Assembly (NCBI GenBank): GCA_018136815.1
Contig: CM030935.1
Location: forward strand, 5,385,921-5,449,920
Origin: Isochrysis galbana
Taxonomy: Eukaryota; Haptophyta; Isochrysidales; Isochrysidaceae
DNA: 64,000 bases
Direction of reading: 5' to 3'
Below, in pieces: positions 1 through 10,095 of the stretch (position 1 is its first letter; every line of letters starts with the position of its first letter). The notes beneath the pieces are model-generated. The model saw only the letters and a program-made list of their open reading frames with translations, searched no databases and had not been told where the DNA came from. A program made the translations under genes and the position numbers.

Positions 1-641
1 GCGTCTTGGCCGCTTCCTGAGGCCTGAGGCCTCCTGCTCCTGCCGGCGGGCCGCCCATCCATCGCTCCAACACGCCCAAATTTCGCTGCTACCCTCACAC
101 CCTTCCTAACCTTCCAAATCCAAATCCCCTTGCCGAAGCCTTCCCCGCTACGTCTTCACTCTTAATGTCCTTTTTATCATCAGCTAGCAGAGCTAGCTGA
201 ATGAAGAAAGGGGTGTCCTCCGGTTCCTCTTCTTCATCAAGAGGCGGAGGAGCTTGATGTAAGGTGTTGGTTTGAGCCGGCTTGGGGTCCGACCAAGGCT
301 AGGGCTGACCATTAACAGGCATGTTTTTTGGAAACCCATTAGTAGTTTTTCAAGGTCAGCACATTAACAGGTTGAGTTTTTTTCTGGGTGTTAACAGGTT
401 GTGTTTTAGGGGTGTTAATACACTGTTAGTGGCCATTAACAGGTTAAACCCATTACAAGCTGTTACCCCAACGTTGGAATACATGTTTGGGGGGGATTCC
501 CTTCCTTCCCCCCTCCCCTCCCACCGCCCCCCGACGCCGGGAGCTGTCCCCCCCCCCCACCTACGCCCTGCGCCTCCCCCACCCCGACGCCGACGCGCTC
601 ATGGGTAAGCGCGGACCGCCATCGAAGCGCAAGGCGCCAAA
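1..641. other. Non-coding stretch with a short repeated motif
   Basis: I see no supported gene here. Between about 310 and 450 the motif ATTAACAGGTT or close variants recurs four times, and 500-600 is C-rich low-complexity sequence. The open frames are short, compositionally biased and resemble nothing I recognise. Confidence 0.5.
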
Positions 642-758
642 ATGGCCAAGCAATTCCTAGCTTCGCCGGCGTTGACCGCAGGGGTGGAGCGTGTGTTCTC
701 GGCCGCAGGGAAAATGCACGGTGATCTACAAAAAAATTTGCGAAGGATACTACTCTAG
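642..758 (+). pseudogene. hAT transposase C-terminal (dimerisation domain) remnant
   Basis: Reading from the ATG at 642 to the TAG at 756-758 gives about 38 residues containing VERVFSAAGKMHGDL. That is the hallmark of the hAT-family C-terminal dimerisation region (typically ...GVERVFSAAGKMH..). The fragment is too short to be a gene. The upstream catalytic region is absent and the frame stops soon after the motif, so this is a decayed piece of an hAT DNA transposon. The family assignment rests on this one motif. Confidence 0.6.
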
Positions 759-1207
759 AGTAGTAACTAGAGTAGAGGCGTCTTTGTGTTTGCTAGTCAG
801 CACACCGAGTGATATCGATATCGACACGGCACACGGCGTGTGTGGTGTCTTGGTGTGTGGCTCTCGTGCATAGTGTAGTGTGTAGTGCTCGTAAGAGGAT
901 GAATGCTATCTATGTACCATCTATAGTTACTATCTACATTTCGATAAGTTGGTGGTGCGCGCGGAGCGCGGCCGCTCTGAATAACGCTCCTATATGCCTC
1001 CAGCGCCCAACGCGAGGTCAACTGCCGGTGCTCGGAGCCCCTCCCACAAGTGCCCATTAATGGTACAATAACGGCCAATTTTGAGTTTCTCAGAGGGCCC
1101 AAACTCAGCACATTCACGGTGCCCCAGGGGTTCCGCCCGTCCTCCGCGCCCAGAGTTCCCCCGCGAAAAGAGTGAACGCACGGCGTGCACCTTCCTGGAA
1201 GTTGCTA

Positions 1208-1462
1208 TGCGCACGCACGGCGCCCCCGCGGGGGGGCGCCGGTGCACATCGCGCCGTGCCCACGCACGGCGTGCACATGTGATTGCAAGTCATCACAGGT
1301 GCTGCGTAACGAAACATCTCTTATATGGCCAGTTTACGTAGTTGTGGGCCGCAGGGGCTACACATATGGAACGGGTTGACATGCGCACGCACGGCGTATC
1401 GCGTATCCGCGGGGGGACCGATGCACATCGCGCCGTGCCCATGCACGGCGTGCACCGATGTG
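1208..1462. repeat. Direct duplication of a GTGCAC-rich segment
   Basis: Two diverged direct copies of a segment of about 75 bp lie at 1208-1282 and 1383-1462. Both start GCACGCACGGCG and contain GTGCACATCGCGCCGTGCCC followed by ACGGCGTGCAC. The GTGCAC and GGCGCC palindromes make the segment self-complementary. No coding signal is seen between 759 and 1600. Confidence 0.55.
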
Positions 1463-1599
1463 ATTAGCGAAGAAGCTTTGACGGCGTCTCTCTCTTATAA
1501 TTTTAACAAGATCTAATGTTAAACAACTACAATACAACTGTGGACATTTGATCGCTCAATTCGACTGATGTCCCACTATTGACGGAACGACACCTAGGC

Positions 1600-2091
1600 C
1601 CCCAGAATGGATTGTTGTGTGAAGTGCCCGCCCACGAGGGGTGCACAACAGTAGTACGTTGGTAGGAGNNNNNNNNNNNNNNNNNNNNNNNNNNNNNNNN
1701 NNNNNNNNNNNNNNNNNNNNNNNNNNNNNNNNNNNNNNNNNNNNNNNNNNNNNNNNNNNNNNNNNNNNTTGCCTCCATGGGGGTGGCAGCAGAGCTACCA
1801 CACCCCATGGGGAGTCCTTGCGTGGGTGGCTGAGCGGCGGAGCTGGCGGTCTGAGTCTGGCTCAGGGTCTGATGGTCTGCAAGGAACATGGCCCTGCCTG
1901 CTCCTTGCTTCTGTGGCTGCCTGGGAGGCGATGGGGGCGGCGCCATCTCGACGTCGTGGTCGGGCGGTGCGGAGGCCTGAGAGCGCTTCGGCTCCGGCGG
2001 CTTTGGGCGGCCCCGTTGGGGCGTCGTGGCGGCGGGGGGCTGGGAGGTGGGAGCGGTCGGCGCGCGCTCCATCGCTAAAACTATAACAATA
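1600..2091 (-). mobile_element. LINE-type 5' end fragment (ORF1 start), interrupted by an assembly gap
   Basis: On the minus strand a short palindrome (AAACTAT-TGTT-ATAGTTT, about 2079-2096) stands just before ATGGAGCGCGC. This opens a Pro/Arg/Lys-rich frame with the motif RGRPKPPEPKRSQA. The same start and following sequence, including the peptide QGLPM and the DNA segment GTGCCCGCCCACGAGGGGTGC, recur at 11250-10900. Both resemble the start of ORF1 in the full-length LINE at 33983. The copy is broken by the N gap at 1669-1768, and homology with the other copy fades near 1600. No reverse transcriptase follows, so this is a solitary 5' end. Confidence 0.6.
1669..1768. other. Assembly gap (100 N)
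   Basis: One hundred consecutive N. It falls inside a repeat that has another copy at about 10900-11000, which probably explains why it was not assembled. Confidence 0.99.
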
Positions 2092-2353
2092 GTTTATCGC
2101 GTCGACATTAATGTACCGAGGATGAGCATGTAGATGTAGCATGTACCCCAACCTGAACACCTGAACCCCAACCCTGACCGTGCCTCGCGATCCGCGCTCG
2201 TTGCGCGTATGGCTGCAGCGGCGCTGCATTCGGCCATCAATCATCAATGCCAACGCGCCGTCGGCTGCCTCCCATAATTTTGTTTTTTTTTGGCTCGTAG
2301 AGCGTAGAGCCATAATTTTGTTTTAACCTCTCCTTCTCGCTCTAACCGTTTTC

Positions 2354-4762
2354 ATGCGGTGCTCCCCCCCTCCTCCCCTCTCTCTCCCCACCAGCCAGAT
2401 GCTCTCCTCGCTCCTCTCTCGCCACCCTCAGCCCACCTCACCGTCCCTCTCGTATGGCACGGCGGGCTTCCGGCGTGCTGCGCTCGGCCTCGAGCCTTCC
2501 TTCCTCCGCCTAGGCATGCTCGCAGCGCTCCGCTCTCTCCGCTCCAGAGGCTGTGTGGGGCTGATGGTGACAGCCTCTCACAACTCTGAGACCGACAACG
2601 GAGCCAAGCTGGCTGAGGCGGATGGGGGGATGCTTGTTGCCGAGTGGGAACCGATCGCGACGGAAGTGGTCAATGCGACCGATGAGCACATCCTTCAGAC
2701 GCTCAGAGACGTCGCAGAGAGAGTGGGAGTGGAGGTGTGCATCGGCGAGGAGAGAGCTGAGCGAGCCGAGGGAGCGGAGGGAGCTGAGCATGGAGCCCTG
2801 GGGGGAGCCAAGGAGGGCGTCGAGGAGGGAGCCGAGCGTGCGTGCGTGATCATCGGCCGAGACACGCGCTCGCACTCGGAGGGGCTCGCGGCGCTCGCGG
2901 CCGAGGGCGCCGCCCTCCTCGGCGCAAAGGTTGAGCACCTCGGACTCGTCACGACACCGCAACTCCACCACGCTGTGCGCTTCCGCAACGGCGCCGAGTT
3001 TGCCGACTTGCGCGGCCTGGAGCACCTGCGTTCACGGCCGCACTACGGCTACTTTGAGATGCTGGCCACCGCCTTCCGCGAGCTGTGCGAGGGCGAGCGA
3101 TGCGAACCGCTGTGGGTCCTCACGCCCGCCTTGCACATTGCACTGCTTTCCGACCGCTTGCCGACCCGCAGAACGAGGCCCGCGCCTGGTGCTGCGCCCC
3201 GTTCCCCTGCTGCCCACGCTCTCGCCCGTCTGCCGCCAGCCTCCTGCCCCTTGACGACTTCCCTGCCGACCTCGCACCCTCACCACAGATGGGTGGACTG
3301 CGCCCACGGTGTGGGGTATCACGGCGCCTCGGCTCTCGAGCAAAGTGCAGGTGACGCCTCGTCGCCGATGCGGCTGGCAAATGCGCCCGGTGAGGGTCCG
3401 CTCAACGAGGGCTGCGGCGCCGAGTACTGCCAAAAGGCGAGGCTTCCCCCGCGCGGCTTCAGCGGTGCCACCGGCGAGCTGTGCTGCTCGCTCGATGGCG
3501 ACGCGGACCGCGTCGTCTTCCACTATGCCGACGCATCAGGTGTCTGGCGGCTGTTGGACGGTGATAAGATCGCAGCGCTTGCTGCGGACTTCGTGCGCGA
3601 GCAGCTGGATGCGCTTCGCCTTGACAAGCCACTCTCCTTCGCGGCGGTTCAGACGGCGTACGCGAACGGCGCCTCAACGGCCAACCTCAAGCGCACGGGC
3701 GTGCCAGTCATCATGGTTCGCCGCGTGCCCCCGCCACCCGCGAGCGCGCGCTGCCTGTCCCAACAGTCACACGGTCGGCGCTGTTCCATGCCGCCAATCT
3801 CTTCGACTCACCGGCAGTTGATCCCCAGCGCGTCAAATGCCGATCGCAATAGCATTGCCGCCATCTCTTAGACTTCCCGCCATCTCAGCGTTCGCCGGCC
3901 GCCGTGCACACAGGCCAAGACTGGCGTGAAGCACCTGCACCATGCCGCGCTGTCGTACGATGTGAGCATCTACTTTGAGGCAAACGGGCACGGTACAGTT
4001 CTCTTCTCGCCTGGCGCGGTTGACGTGCTGCAGCGGCTGGCCGACGGCACCGACACTCGAAGCACGCATCCGCGCCCCGCCGACGTCGATTCTGAGGAGG
4101 CGGGAGGGATGGCGTCTCCCCAGGCCGCTGCACGCCGGCTGCTCCGTGTCCGGCGATTGGTCAACCAGGCCATCGGCGATGCTCTGTCCGACATGCTGCT
4201 GGTGCGCGCGATCCTCGCTTGGCGCGGCTGGGACGCTGCACGATGGGACAGCATGTACAGCGATCTACCGTCACGGCAAACTAAGCTAGCCGTCGTCGAC
4301 CGGAATGCCGTCGTCGTCAATGGGGACGAGACCCGCGCTCTCCAGCCCGAGGCGCTCCAGCAGAAGCTGGATGAGCTGGCCGCGGCGACATTGAGTGGCA
4401 GATGCTTCGTGCGGCCATCAGGGACCGAAGATGTGGTGAGCTTGGCTGTTGTCTTCTCCCACAGCTTGAGTGCTGAGTGCTGCGAGTGGCTGCTGTCGCG
4501 GTGTGCCACTCGCTTCTGTGGCTTGTGATCCTCACATTGGCCCGAGCGATTGCGTGTGATGGTCACGAGGAGGCTGCTGCCACAGTGCTACTTGTAGGTG
4601 TGCCGCTCTCATCCTGTACTCCTTTACGCGCATATGCAGGTCCGGGTCTACGCAGAAGCTCAGACGCAGGAGGCCGCGGACAAACTTGCGCTTGAGGTCG
4701 CACGCGCCACTTGGCGGCTTGCAGGTGGCATCGGGCCTGAACCAACAGTTGCGGTAGCATGA
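2354..4762 (+). CDS. Phosphoacetylglucosamine mutase (AGM1/PGM3 family), 4 exons
   Basis: My exon model is 2354-3111, 3289-3715, 3914-4435, 4640-4762. The introns are GT-AG and the total is 1830 nt, giving about 609 residues. The enzyme interconverts GlcNAc-6-P and GlcNAc-1-P in cytosolic UDP-GlcNAc synthesis. Family landmarks are in order: YGTAGFR near residue 37, active-serine loop TASHN near 73, LVTTPQLHHAVRF, VDCAHGVGY across the first splice, metal loop DGDADR near 320, KTGVKHLHH and FEANGHGT straight after the second splice, and sugar-phosphate loop RPSGTED near 561. Exon 4 restores VRVYAEAQTQEAAD to the C-terminus; without it the frame runs into the GTGAG donor. The start at 2354 or the internal ATG at 2399 are both possible. 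An acidic Glu/Ala-rich insert of about 40 residues follows the first domain. A CT-rich tract precedes the start. Confidence 0.92.
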
Positions 4763-6732
4763 GCCGGCGCGCGCTGTGGCCGACCGACGGCCTTCTCCAT
4801 ACCTGCGCCACCTTGCACTGCATCAGCCCGCGCCCGCGTTCGCCGCGCCGATCAAAGCCGGGCGTGGGGTCGCACCGGGATGGTGGTTCGCCCTTGGTGT
4901 ACGCCTAGTGGGTCCGAGCGTGCAGTATGCAATGGCAAGGCCGCATGCCCGGTATCGGTGTCGGCGTGTAGCTTTTTTGTTTACTCGTCGCAGTGCCGGT
5001 GCATGAGGTCAAATGCAATGAGCACAAATGCAAGGTCGGTGGCGAGGAGGCGGGGACCACGGTGGCGCCGAGGCCCCCGCCAAAGCACAGCGGCGCCAAT
5101 CCTCAGCGAGAAAGAGAGCAGCGCCTTGTTCAATAGAAGTCCGGAAGCAGCCGCAAAAGGAAGCTGACAGAGACAACGCATTGTACGCATTGCTAAGGAA
5201 GCAGCTGCTTGTGCAAGGCGGGGAAGCGCGCGGGGGGGGGGGGGGGGGGGCGGCAGAGTGTCACCTCACAATCACTGCCTCCATCACTTTCCTTGAGTAG
5301 GCATGGCAGCAACCAGCCAAGCAGCTGCTAGAGTGAGGATCCTGGGGTAGTGGTGGGGTAAAATTCTGCAAAGCAGCCAAGGGCAAGGGAGGGTGAGGGG
5401 CAGGGGGGGCGGGGTAGCAGTGATGTGGATGTGGAGTATGATTCATCCAACTCAGAGGAGGGCATCTAAGTTTATTCTTGGTTGAGATGGGGCGCGCCGA
5501 CATGTCTCTCTTCTCCTCAGGACCACTTGCTGTGGGTGGCCCCCAGCCCCCATGGTAGTGGTCAGCCCCCCCTTGTCCCTAGTTTTCGGACTAAATGGTG
5601 CGGGAACACTGGTCAGCGGTCTCACCAGTGTACCATGCCACTGCACTCGGCCCGTTTTTTGCTTCACCTGCCCAGTGCCCACATAGCATGGCCGCCCACT
5701 ACCACTACAACGCATAATGTGTCACCCCTCTCCCTCTGTCCCTTGCCCCTTCATCCCTCGTCATGCCAGCCCACGGTTTGCATGCCAGTGCGAACCCGTG
5801 TGCTTCCCTTCCATGTTGCCTCCGGACGGTCGGTCCCCCCGTCCCTCTCGCCCCATGTATCATATATCTCGTCATGGTATAGACTCACAGTCACAAGCAC
5901 CTCACATAGACGCACCACACCAAATCCAAATCTCCAAGCCACAGGCCGCCTCATTGGGTTTTCCCTCAATCTAACTTGTGGGGAGTTGTAATGAAAGCCG
6001 GGGGTCTGCGTAGGGGCACATTCGAAGGGATACATGTGTGTATGTATCCGAGGCACCAGTACGCGCCAAGGTGTGCGGGCAAGTGCGCCAAGGGCTGTCA
6101 TTGTCGTGATAGTGATAGTACCGGGCGCTAGTGGCATAGTAGATAGTAGTGGTACTAACGCTAACGGCACAGCTAGATGTTCGTATAACCTTTCGGGTGT
6201 GAATCCCGCTATGGCCCCGATTGTCTCGAATATCCTCAGGGTGGAGCTGCATTTTTTGGGGGGCATTGTGCCACGGTCAAAAATGCAGCTCCACCCGTAG
6301 TAAGAGTCAAAGAGCGCTTGCTTGACCGCCCGACTACGCACCAAACACCAGGGCTTCCCGCTCAGCTCCTGTCAATGTTATGCTGCGTGCATAAGTGCTT
6401 ATAGTGCGCACGGTGCGTCCCACCGCAGTGAGAGCTCAAGGAAGGCGGCACGGCACGCACGCCACCGCAAATCGCAAATGCCGCCTCCAAGGACAACGCT
6501 TACGAAATGCTCCATAGAGAAGCGTTTAGCCGTCGCTCTAGACAACGCCATGGCGCGGAGCTACAACTCGGCGGTAAACAAGAGCCGGACGCAAACGGGG
6601 AACACATTGGTTGGCGGGCACGCTCTTCCTCGTGGCGGCAAAGGCCCCGCGGTGTCTGTCTGCAGGCGCTTGCGGCTTGTGGCACGCATGCAGAGATCAA
6701 GTCTGCTCGTTCTAGCGTCCGGCAATATGGAT
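4763..6732. other. Intergenic region with poly-G tract
   Basis: No convincing gene. It contains a run of about 18 G at 5231-5250, C-rich low-complexity segments, and the hairpin listed at 6239-6296. Several open frames of 80-200 codons exist on both strands but show no family motifs. Confidence 0.5.
6239..6296. repeat. 18-bp perfect inverted repeat (hairpin)
   Basis: GGGTGGAGCTGCATTTTT at 6239-6256 is matched exactly by its reverse complement at 6279-6296, with a 22-nt loop. It lies about 440 bp beyond the 3' end of the FtsH-like gene. Its function is unknown; it could be an element end or a foldback structure. Confidence 0.75.
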
Positions 6733-8479
6733 TCAACCGAGCACTTTGCCCAGGATGCCACCAACGCCCCTGCGCCGCGATGAGACAAAATCGACGAGCG
6801 CCGAGTTGAAGTCGGCCATCGTGATGGTGTTGGCGCCCTGGGGCGAGACAGCGGCCATACCGCCCGACCGAACGCTCCCCTCCATGTCATTTTCGCTGGC
6901 TGCGGCAGCGCCCTCCGCATCGGCAGCCATCACCTTCTCGACAGACCGGCGGACCGAGCGGATGGCAGCCTCGTTGGTGAGCGCAGCGAGCTCGGCGCCC
7001 GAGAAGGTGGGCGTAGCGGCGGCGATGCGCTGTAGGCTTACGTCGGGCGCGAGCGTGAGACCGCGCGTGTGCACACGCAACGTCGAGAGACGGCCCGCCT
7101 CATCGGGCAAGTCGATCCGCACCAGGCGGTCAAATCGGCCTGGCCGCGTGAGAGCCGGGTCCAGGATGTCGTACCTGGGAGAAGAGCACACGTGGAGCGA
7201 GTTGGGTGGCGTGCAGGCAGGTCCCGCGGCCGGTCGGTGGCGGCGTGCGCACCGGTTCGTCGCGCCGATGACGACCACGTTCTTACTCTCGCCACCCAAG
7301 CCGTCCATGCACGCGAGCATCTGGTTGAGCGTCTGCTCGACCTGTGGATGCGTGGTGGACGCGGTAGTGGTGGGCACTGAGCTGGGCCCGGCAAGGGCGC
7401 ACGTGGTCGAGCGTGGCGGCGCCATGTGGGTCAGCACGTGCCTCGTCGTTGGATGAGGCAATTCTCATTGATCGCTGCTTGCCGAGGGCATCGAGCTCAT
7501 CAACAAATATGATGCACGGCGCGACCTCAGCCGCGTCCTTGAAGAGTGCGCGCATGCGCGCTGCGCCCCGTCCGACGAACAGCTCGACGAAGTCAGAGCC
7601 TGAGCAATAGAAGAAAGGGACACCAGCCTGCGCTGCCATGACGCGCGCAAGGAGCGTCTTCCCAGTGCCGGGCGGTCCGACCATGAGCACCCCTGCAGGA
7701 AGCCTCGCGCCAGCCGCGGCATAGCGCTCTGGGCTCTTGAGCATCGAAACGACCTCCTGCACCTCGCGTTTGGCGGCGTCGATCCCCGCCACGTCTTCGA
7801 ACGAGAGACCGTCTGCTGAGAGCTGCCGGCTTGACGCGCGCTTCGAGACGTTTTGTTGCCCGCCCATCTGCCGTCGCATCATGTTCCAGATGGCGCCGAG
7901 CCACAAGAGCGGGAAGAGCAGCGGGAGTATACCGGCAGCTGCCGAAGTGGGCGCGGCCGAGAAGTCGACACCATGCTTGTGCAGAAACCAAATAACGTCG
8001 GATGGAGCTCGCACGGGCCGCGTGAAGGCGGGGGAGCCGTCGAGCGAAAAGCCGAAGCGCGAGAGCGAAATACGCAGGCCAGATACGCGGTGGCCTTCCG
8101 TGGCGATGAGCTTGAGGAAGGCGGCGTATGATAGCTCGAGCGCTGGCGCAGGCGTGGGAGCACGCCGTGCAAGCAGCGCTGAGCCCGCCGCAAGGAGTAG
8201 CAGTAGCAGCAGCCGATTCCTGGAAAGAGCGCGCGCAGCGCGGGCGAGCCACGGAGGTGGGGGAGGAGGGCGTGGCAGTCGCAGGCGAGCAAGCAGGCGG
8301 GGCGAGGCACAGCGCCTGCGTGTGGAGGGCGCACGGCGAGAGGCGAGAAGCGGGTGAGGTGTGAGAAAGGGGGAGGGAGATGTGGAGAGGGCGAGGTGCG
8401 TTGCGCGAGGTGTGAGCGGCGTGCTAGTGTGGGTGAGAGCAGATGCGATGGTGAAAAGTGGAGCGAAGCGAGAGAACAT
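6733..8479 (-). CDS. FtsH-like AAA+ membrane protein without the M41 peptidase domain
   Basis: The minus-strand exons are 8479-7442, 7341-7253 and 7174-6733 (1569 nt, 522 residues). The N-terminus is Ser/Pro/Arg-rich and looks like an organelle transit peptide. Two hydrophobic segments (about 87-105 and 185-205) flank an FtsH extracellular-type domain ([10 protein letters not shown]...). The AAA domain is intact: Walker A GPPGTGKT near 267, Walker [10 protein letters not shown] near 323, second region of homology [12 protein letters not shown], and [15 protein letters not shown]. The protein stops soon after TITMADF, just where an FtsH protease would continue to its HEXXH zinc site, and I find no HEXXH further downstream. 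It is therefore FtsHi-like (inactive protease) or truncated. Intron 1 appears to use a GC donor (GAG|GCACGT); intron 2 is GT-AG. The start at 8479 was chosen because the upstream frame is only tandem repeat. Confidence 0.8.
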
Positions 8480-8694
8480 GGTGAGTCTCTGGCGGTTTCG
8501 CTGAGGGAGAGGGAGGACGGGAAGGGGGGAGAAGGCGAGGGGGGGAGGGGAAGGGAGAAGCGGCAAGAGAGTGTGGGGACGGGAGGGAGGGGAGGGAGGG
8601 GAAAGGGGGGGAGAGAGGGCGGAGAGAGGGCCGGCGGGGGCGGCGAGGAGGGGGGCGGAGGGCGCAGAGGGGACGCGCGGGGGGGGGGGGGGGA

Positions 8695-8872
8695 GAAAAC
8701 AAAATTCGGGGGGAGAAAACAAAATTGGGGGGAAGAAAACAAAATTGGGGCGGAGAAAACAAAATTGGGGGGAAGAAAACAAAATTGGGGCGGAGAAAAC
8801 AAAATTGGGGGGAAGAAAACAAAATTGGGGCGGAGAAAACAAAATTGGGGGGAAGAAAACAAACTTGGGGGG
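8695..8872. repeat. Tandem 20-bp repeat with alternating unit types
   Basis: About nine copies of a 20-bp unit, G-rich block plus AAAACAAAATT. Units alternate between GGGGCGGAG and GGGGGGAAG versions, giving a 40-bp higher-order period. The array lies about 220 bp upstream of the FtsH-like start codon. Similar AAAACAAAAC motifs recur at 48305-48345, 54180-54265 and 54466-54500. Confidence 0.8.
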
Positions 8873-9020
8873 GGAGGGGAGGCGCCCTCGCGGATGTCGC
8901 ATCCAGAATATTTTACTACTATATTTTATACTCTAGGCGGATGCGGTGCTTCTATCAATGTGAGCCTACATGTGAAACACAGGAACAGTGTTTTTTTTCG
9001 GAGGCCCAAAACATATGTTT

Positions 9021-9071
9021 TTCGCTGTTTTATTTCGGGCGGCCGGCGGCCGCCTGAAATAAAACAGCGAA
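9021..9071. repeat. Long near-perfect hairpin
   Basis: TTCGCTGTTTTATTTC (9021-9036) pairs perfectly with 9056-9071. The stem continues through one G-T pair and seven G-C pairs (38-44 with 48-54) to a 3-nt loop, about 24 paired positions in all. GC palindromes (GGCCGGCCTTGGCCGGCC) follow at once. No gene is evident from 8880 to 10095 apart from this. Confidence 0.85.
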
Positions 9072-9589
9072 GAGCTCAGCGGCCGGCCTTGGCCGGCCGC
9101 CGGCCGGCCGGGGCCGACTCTCTCTGGGCTGGCCGTGGCTTCTGAAATCTGAAACTAGAGGGGCCACACACACATTGCATGGGCATTGCTTGCAATTGGA
9201 AACAGCTATTATGCTACTCGTATGATATTGTGATGGTGAGAAATATATTTAGGAGACATATAACAATATAACACTAGGGCCAGGTCAATACTTTTACAAT
9301 TTTTTTTGAAAGTTTGGGGGGCCGCTGGAATGCGTCACAAGTTTGGGCCCATTCTGCAAGTGGGCTGCAAGTTTGGGGGCGCGGTGGCAGCCCATCTATG
9401 ATTATAATAGTATAATCGCCCTACCTACAGTATAGGCACGTTCCAAGGCACTTTCCCCACCGACGTTTCCAAAAAAAAATTCGACGTAAACATAATACAT
9501 AAACATGGCCTTGTTTTACCTTAAAGGGGGGGGGGGGGGGGCTTTTCGCAAGTGGCTCTGTGGCGGGTGGCGGCAGCGCAGGGGAGAGG

Positions 9590-9815
9590 AGGAGAGGGGG
9601 AGCGAGGAGCGAGAAGGGGAGCGAGAGAGAGGGAGAGGGCGAGGGAGAGGGCGAGGGAGAGGGAGAGGGAGAGGGAGAGGGAGAGGGAGAGCGGCGGTGG
9701 GAGCGAGAGCGAGAGCGCGCACGCGACAGCGAGAAGGAGGGAAAGAGAGAGCGAGAGAGAGAGAGAGAGGGAGAGCGAGCGAGCGAGAGAGAGAGAGGGA
9801 GAGGGAGAGAGGGAG
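9590..9815. repeat. GA-rich microsatellite
   Basis: Imperfect (GAGAGG)n and (GAGC)n tract. Open frames through it encode only Arg/Glu or Ser/Leu runs and are artefacts of the repeat. A run of about 18 G sits just upstream at 9525-9541. Confidence 0.85.
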
Positions 9816-10095
9816 GTGTTACAGCTATGTCACATTTGTGCTTGTGTGATAAGTGATGTAAGATGTAAGTTAATGTGAATGGGTTGACAACGACAACGAG
9901 AGCAACAAGCAAGTATAGCAACATAATAACAACATAACCACGCAAAGTGCGTAAGAGGTGCGATAAACGCGAGGCGAGTTGCGCGCTAGTCGGCAGCGGA
10001 GCGCTCATTCGGTCACGAATGAGCCACATACGCGCGATATCGTTCAGATGCCGACAAGAGACAATGAGACAATGCACATTGCATCAATGCATGCA

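Noticed and set aside
5482-6344. Overlapping open frames of 85-197 codons on both strands
   Set aside because: No conserved motifs, and frames overlap on both strands without a preferred composition; intergenic.
8354-9145. 263-codon frame antisense to the FtsH-like gene
   Set aside because: Arg/Glu/Gly repeat translation opposite a well-supported gene and tandem array.
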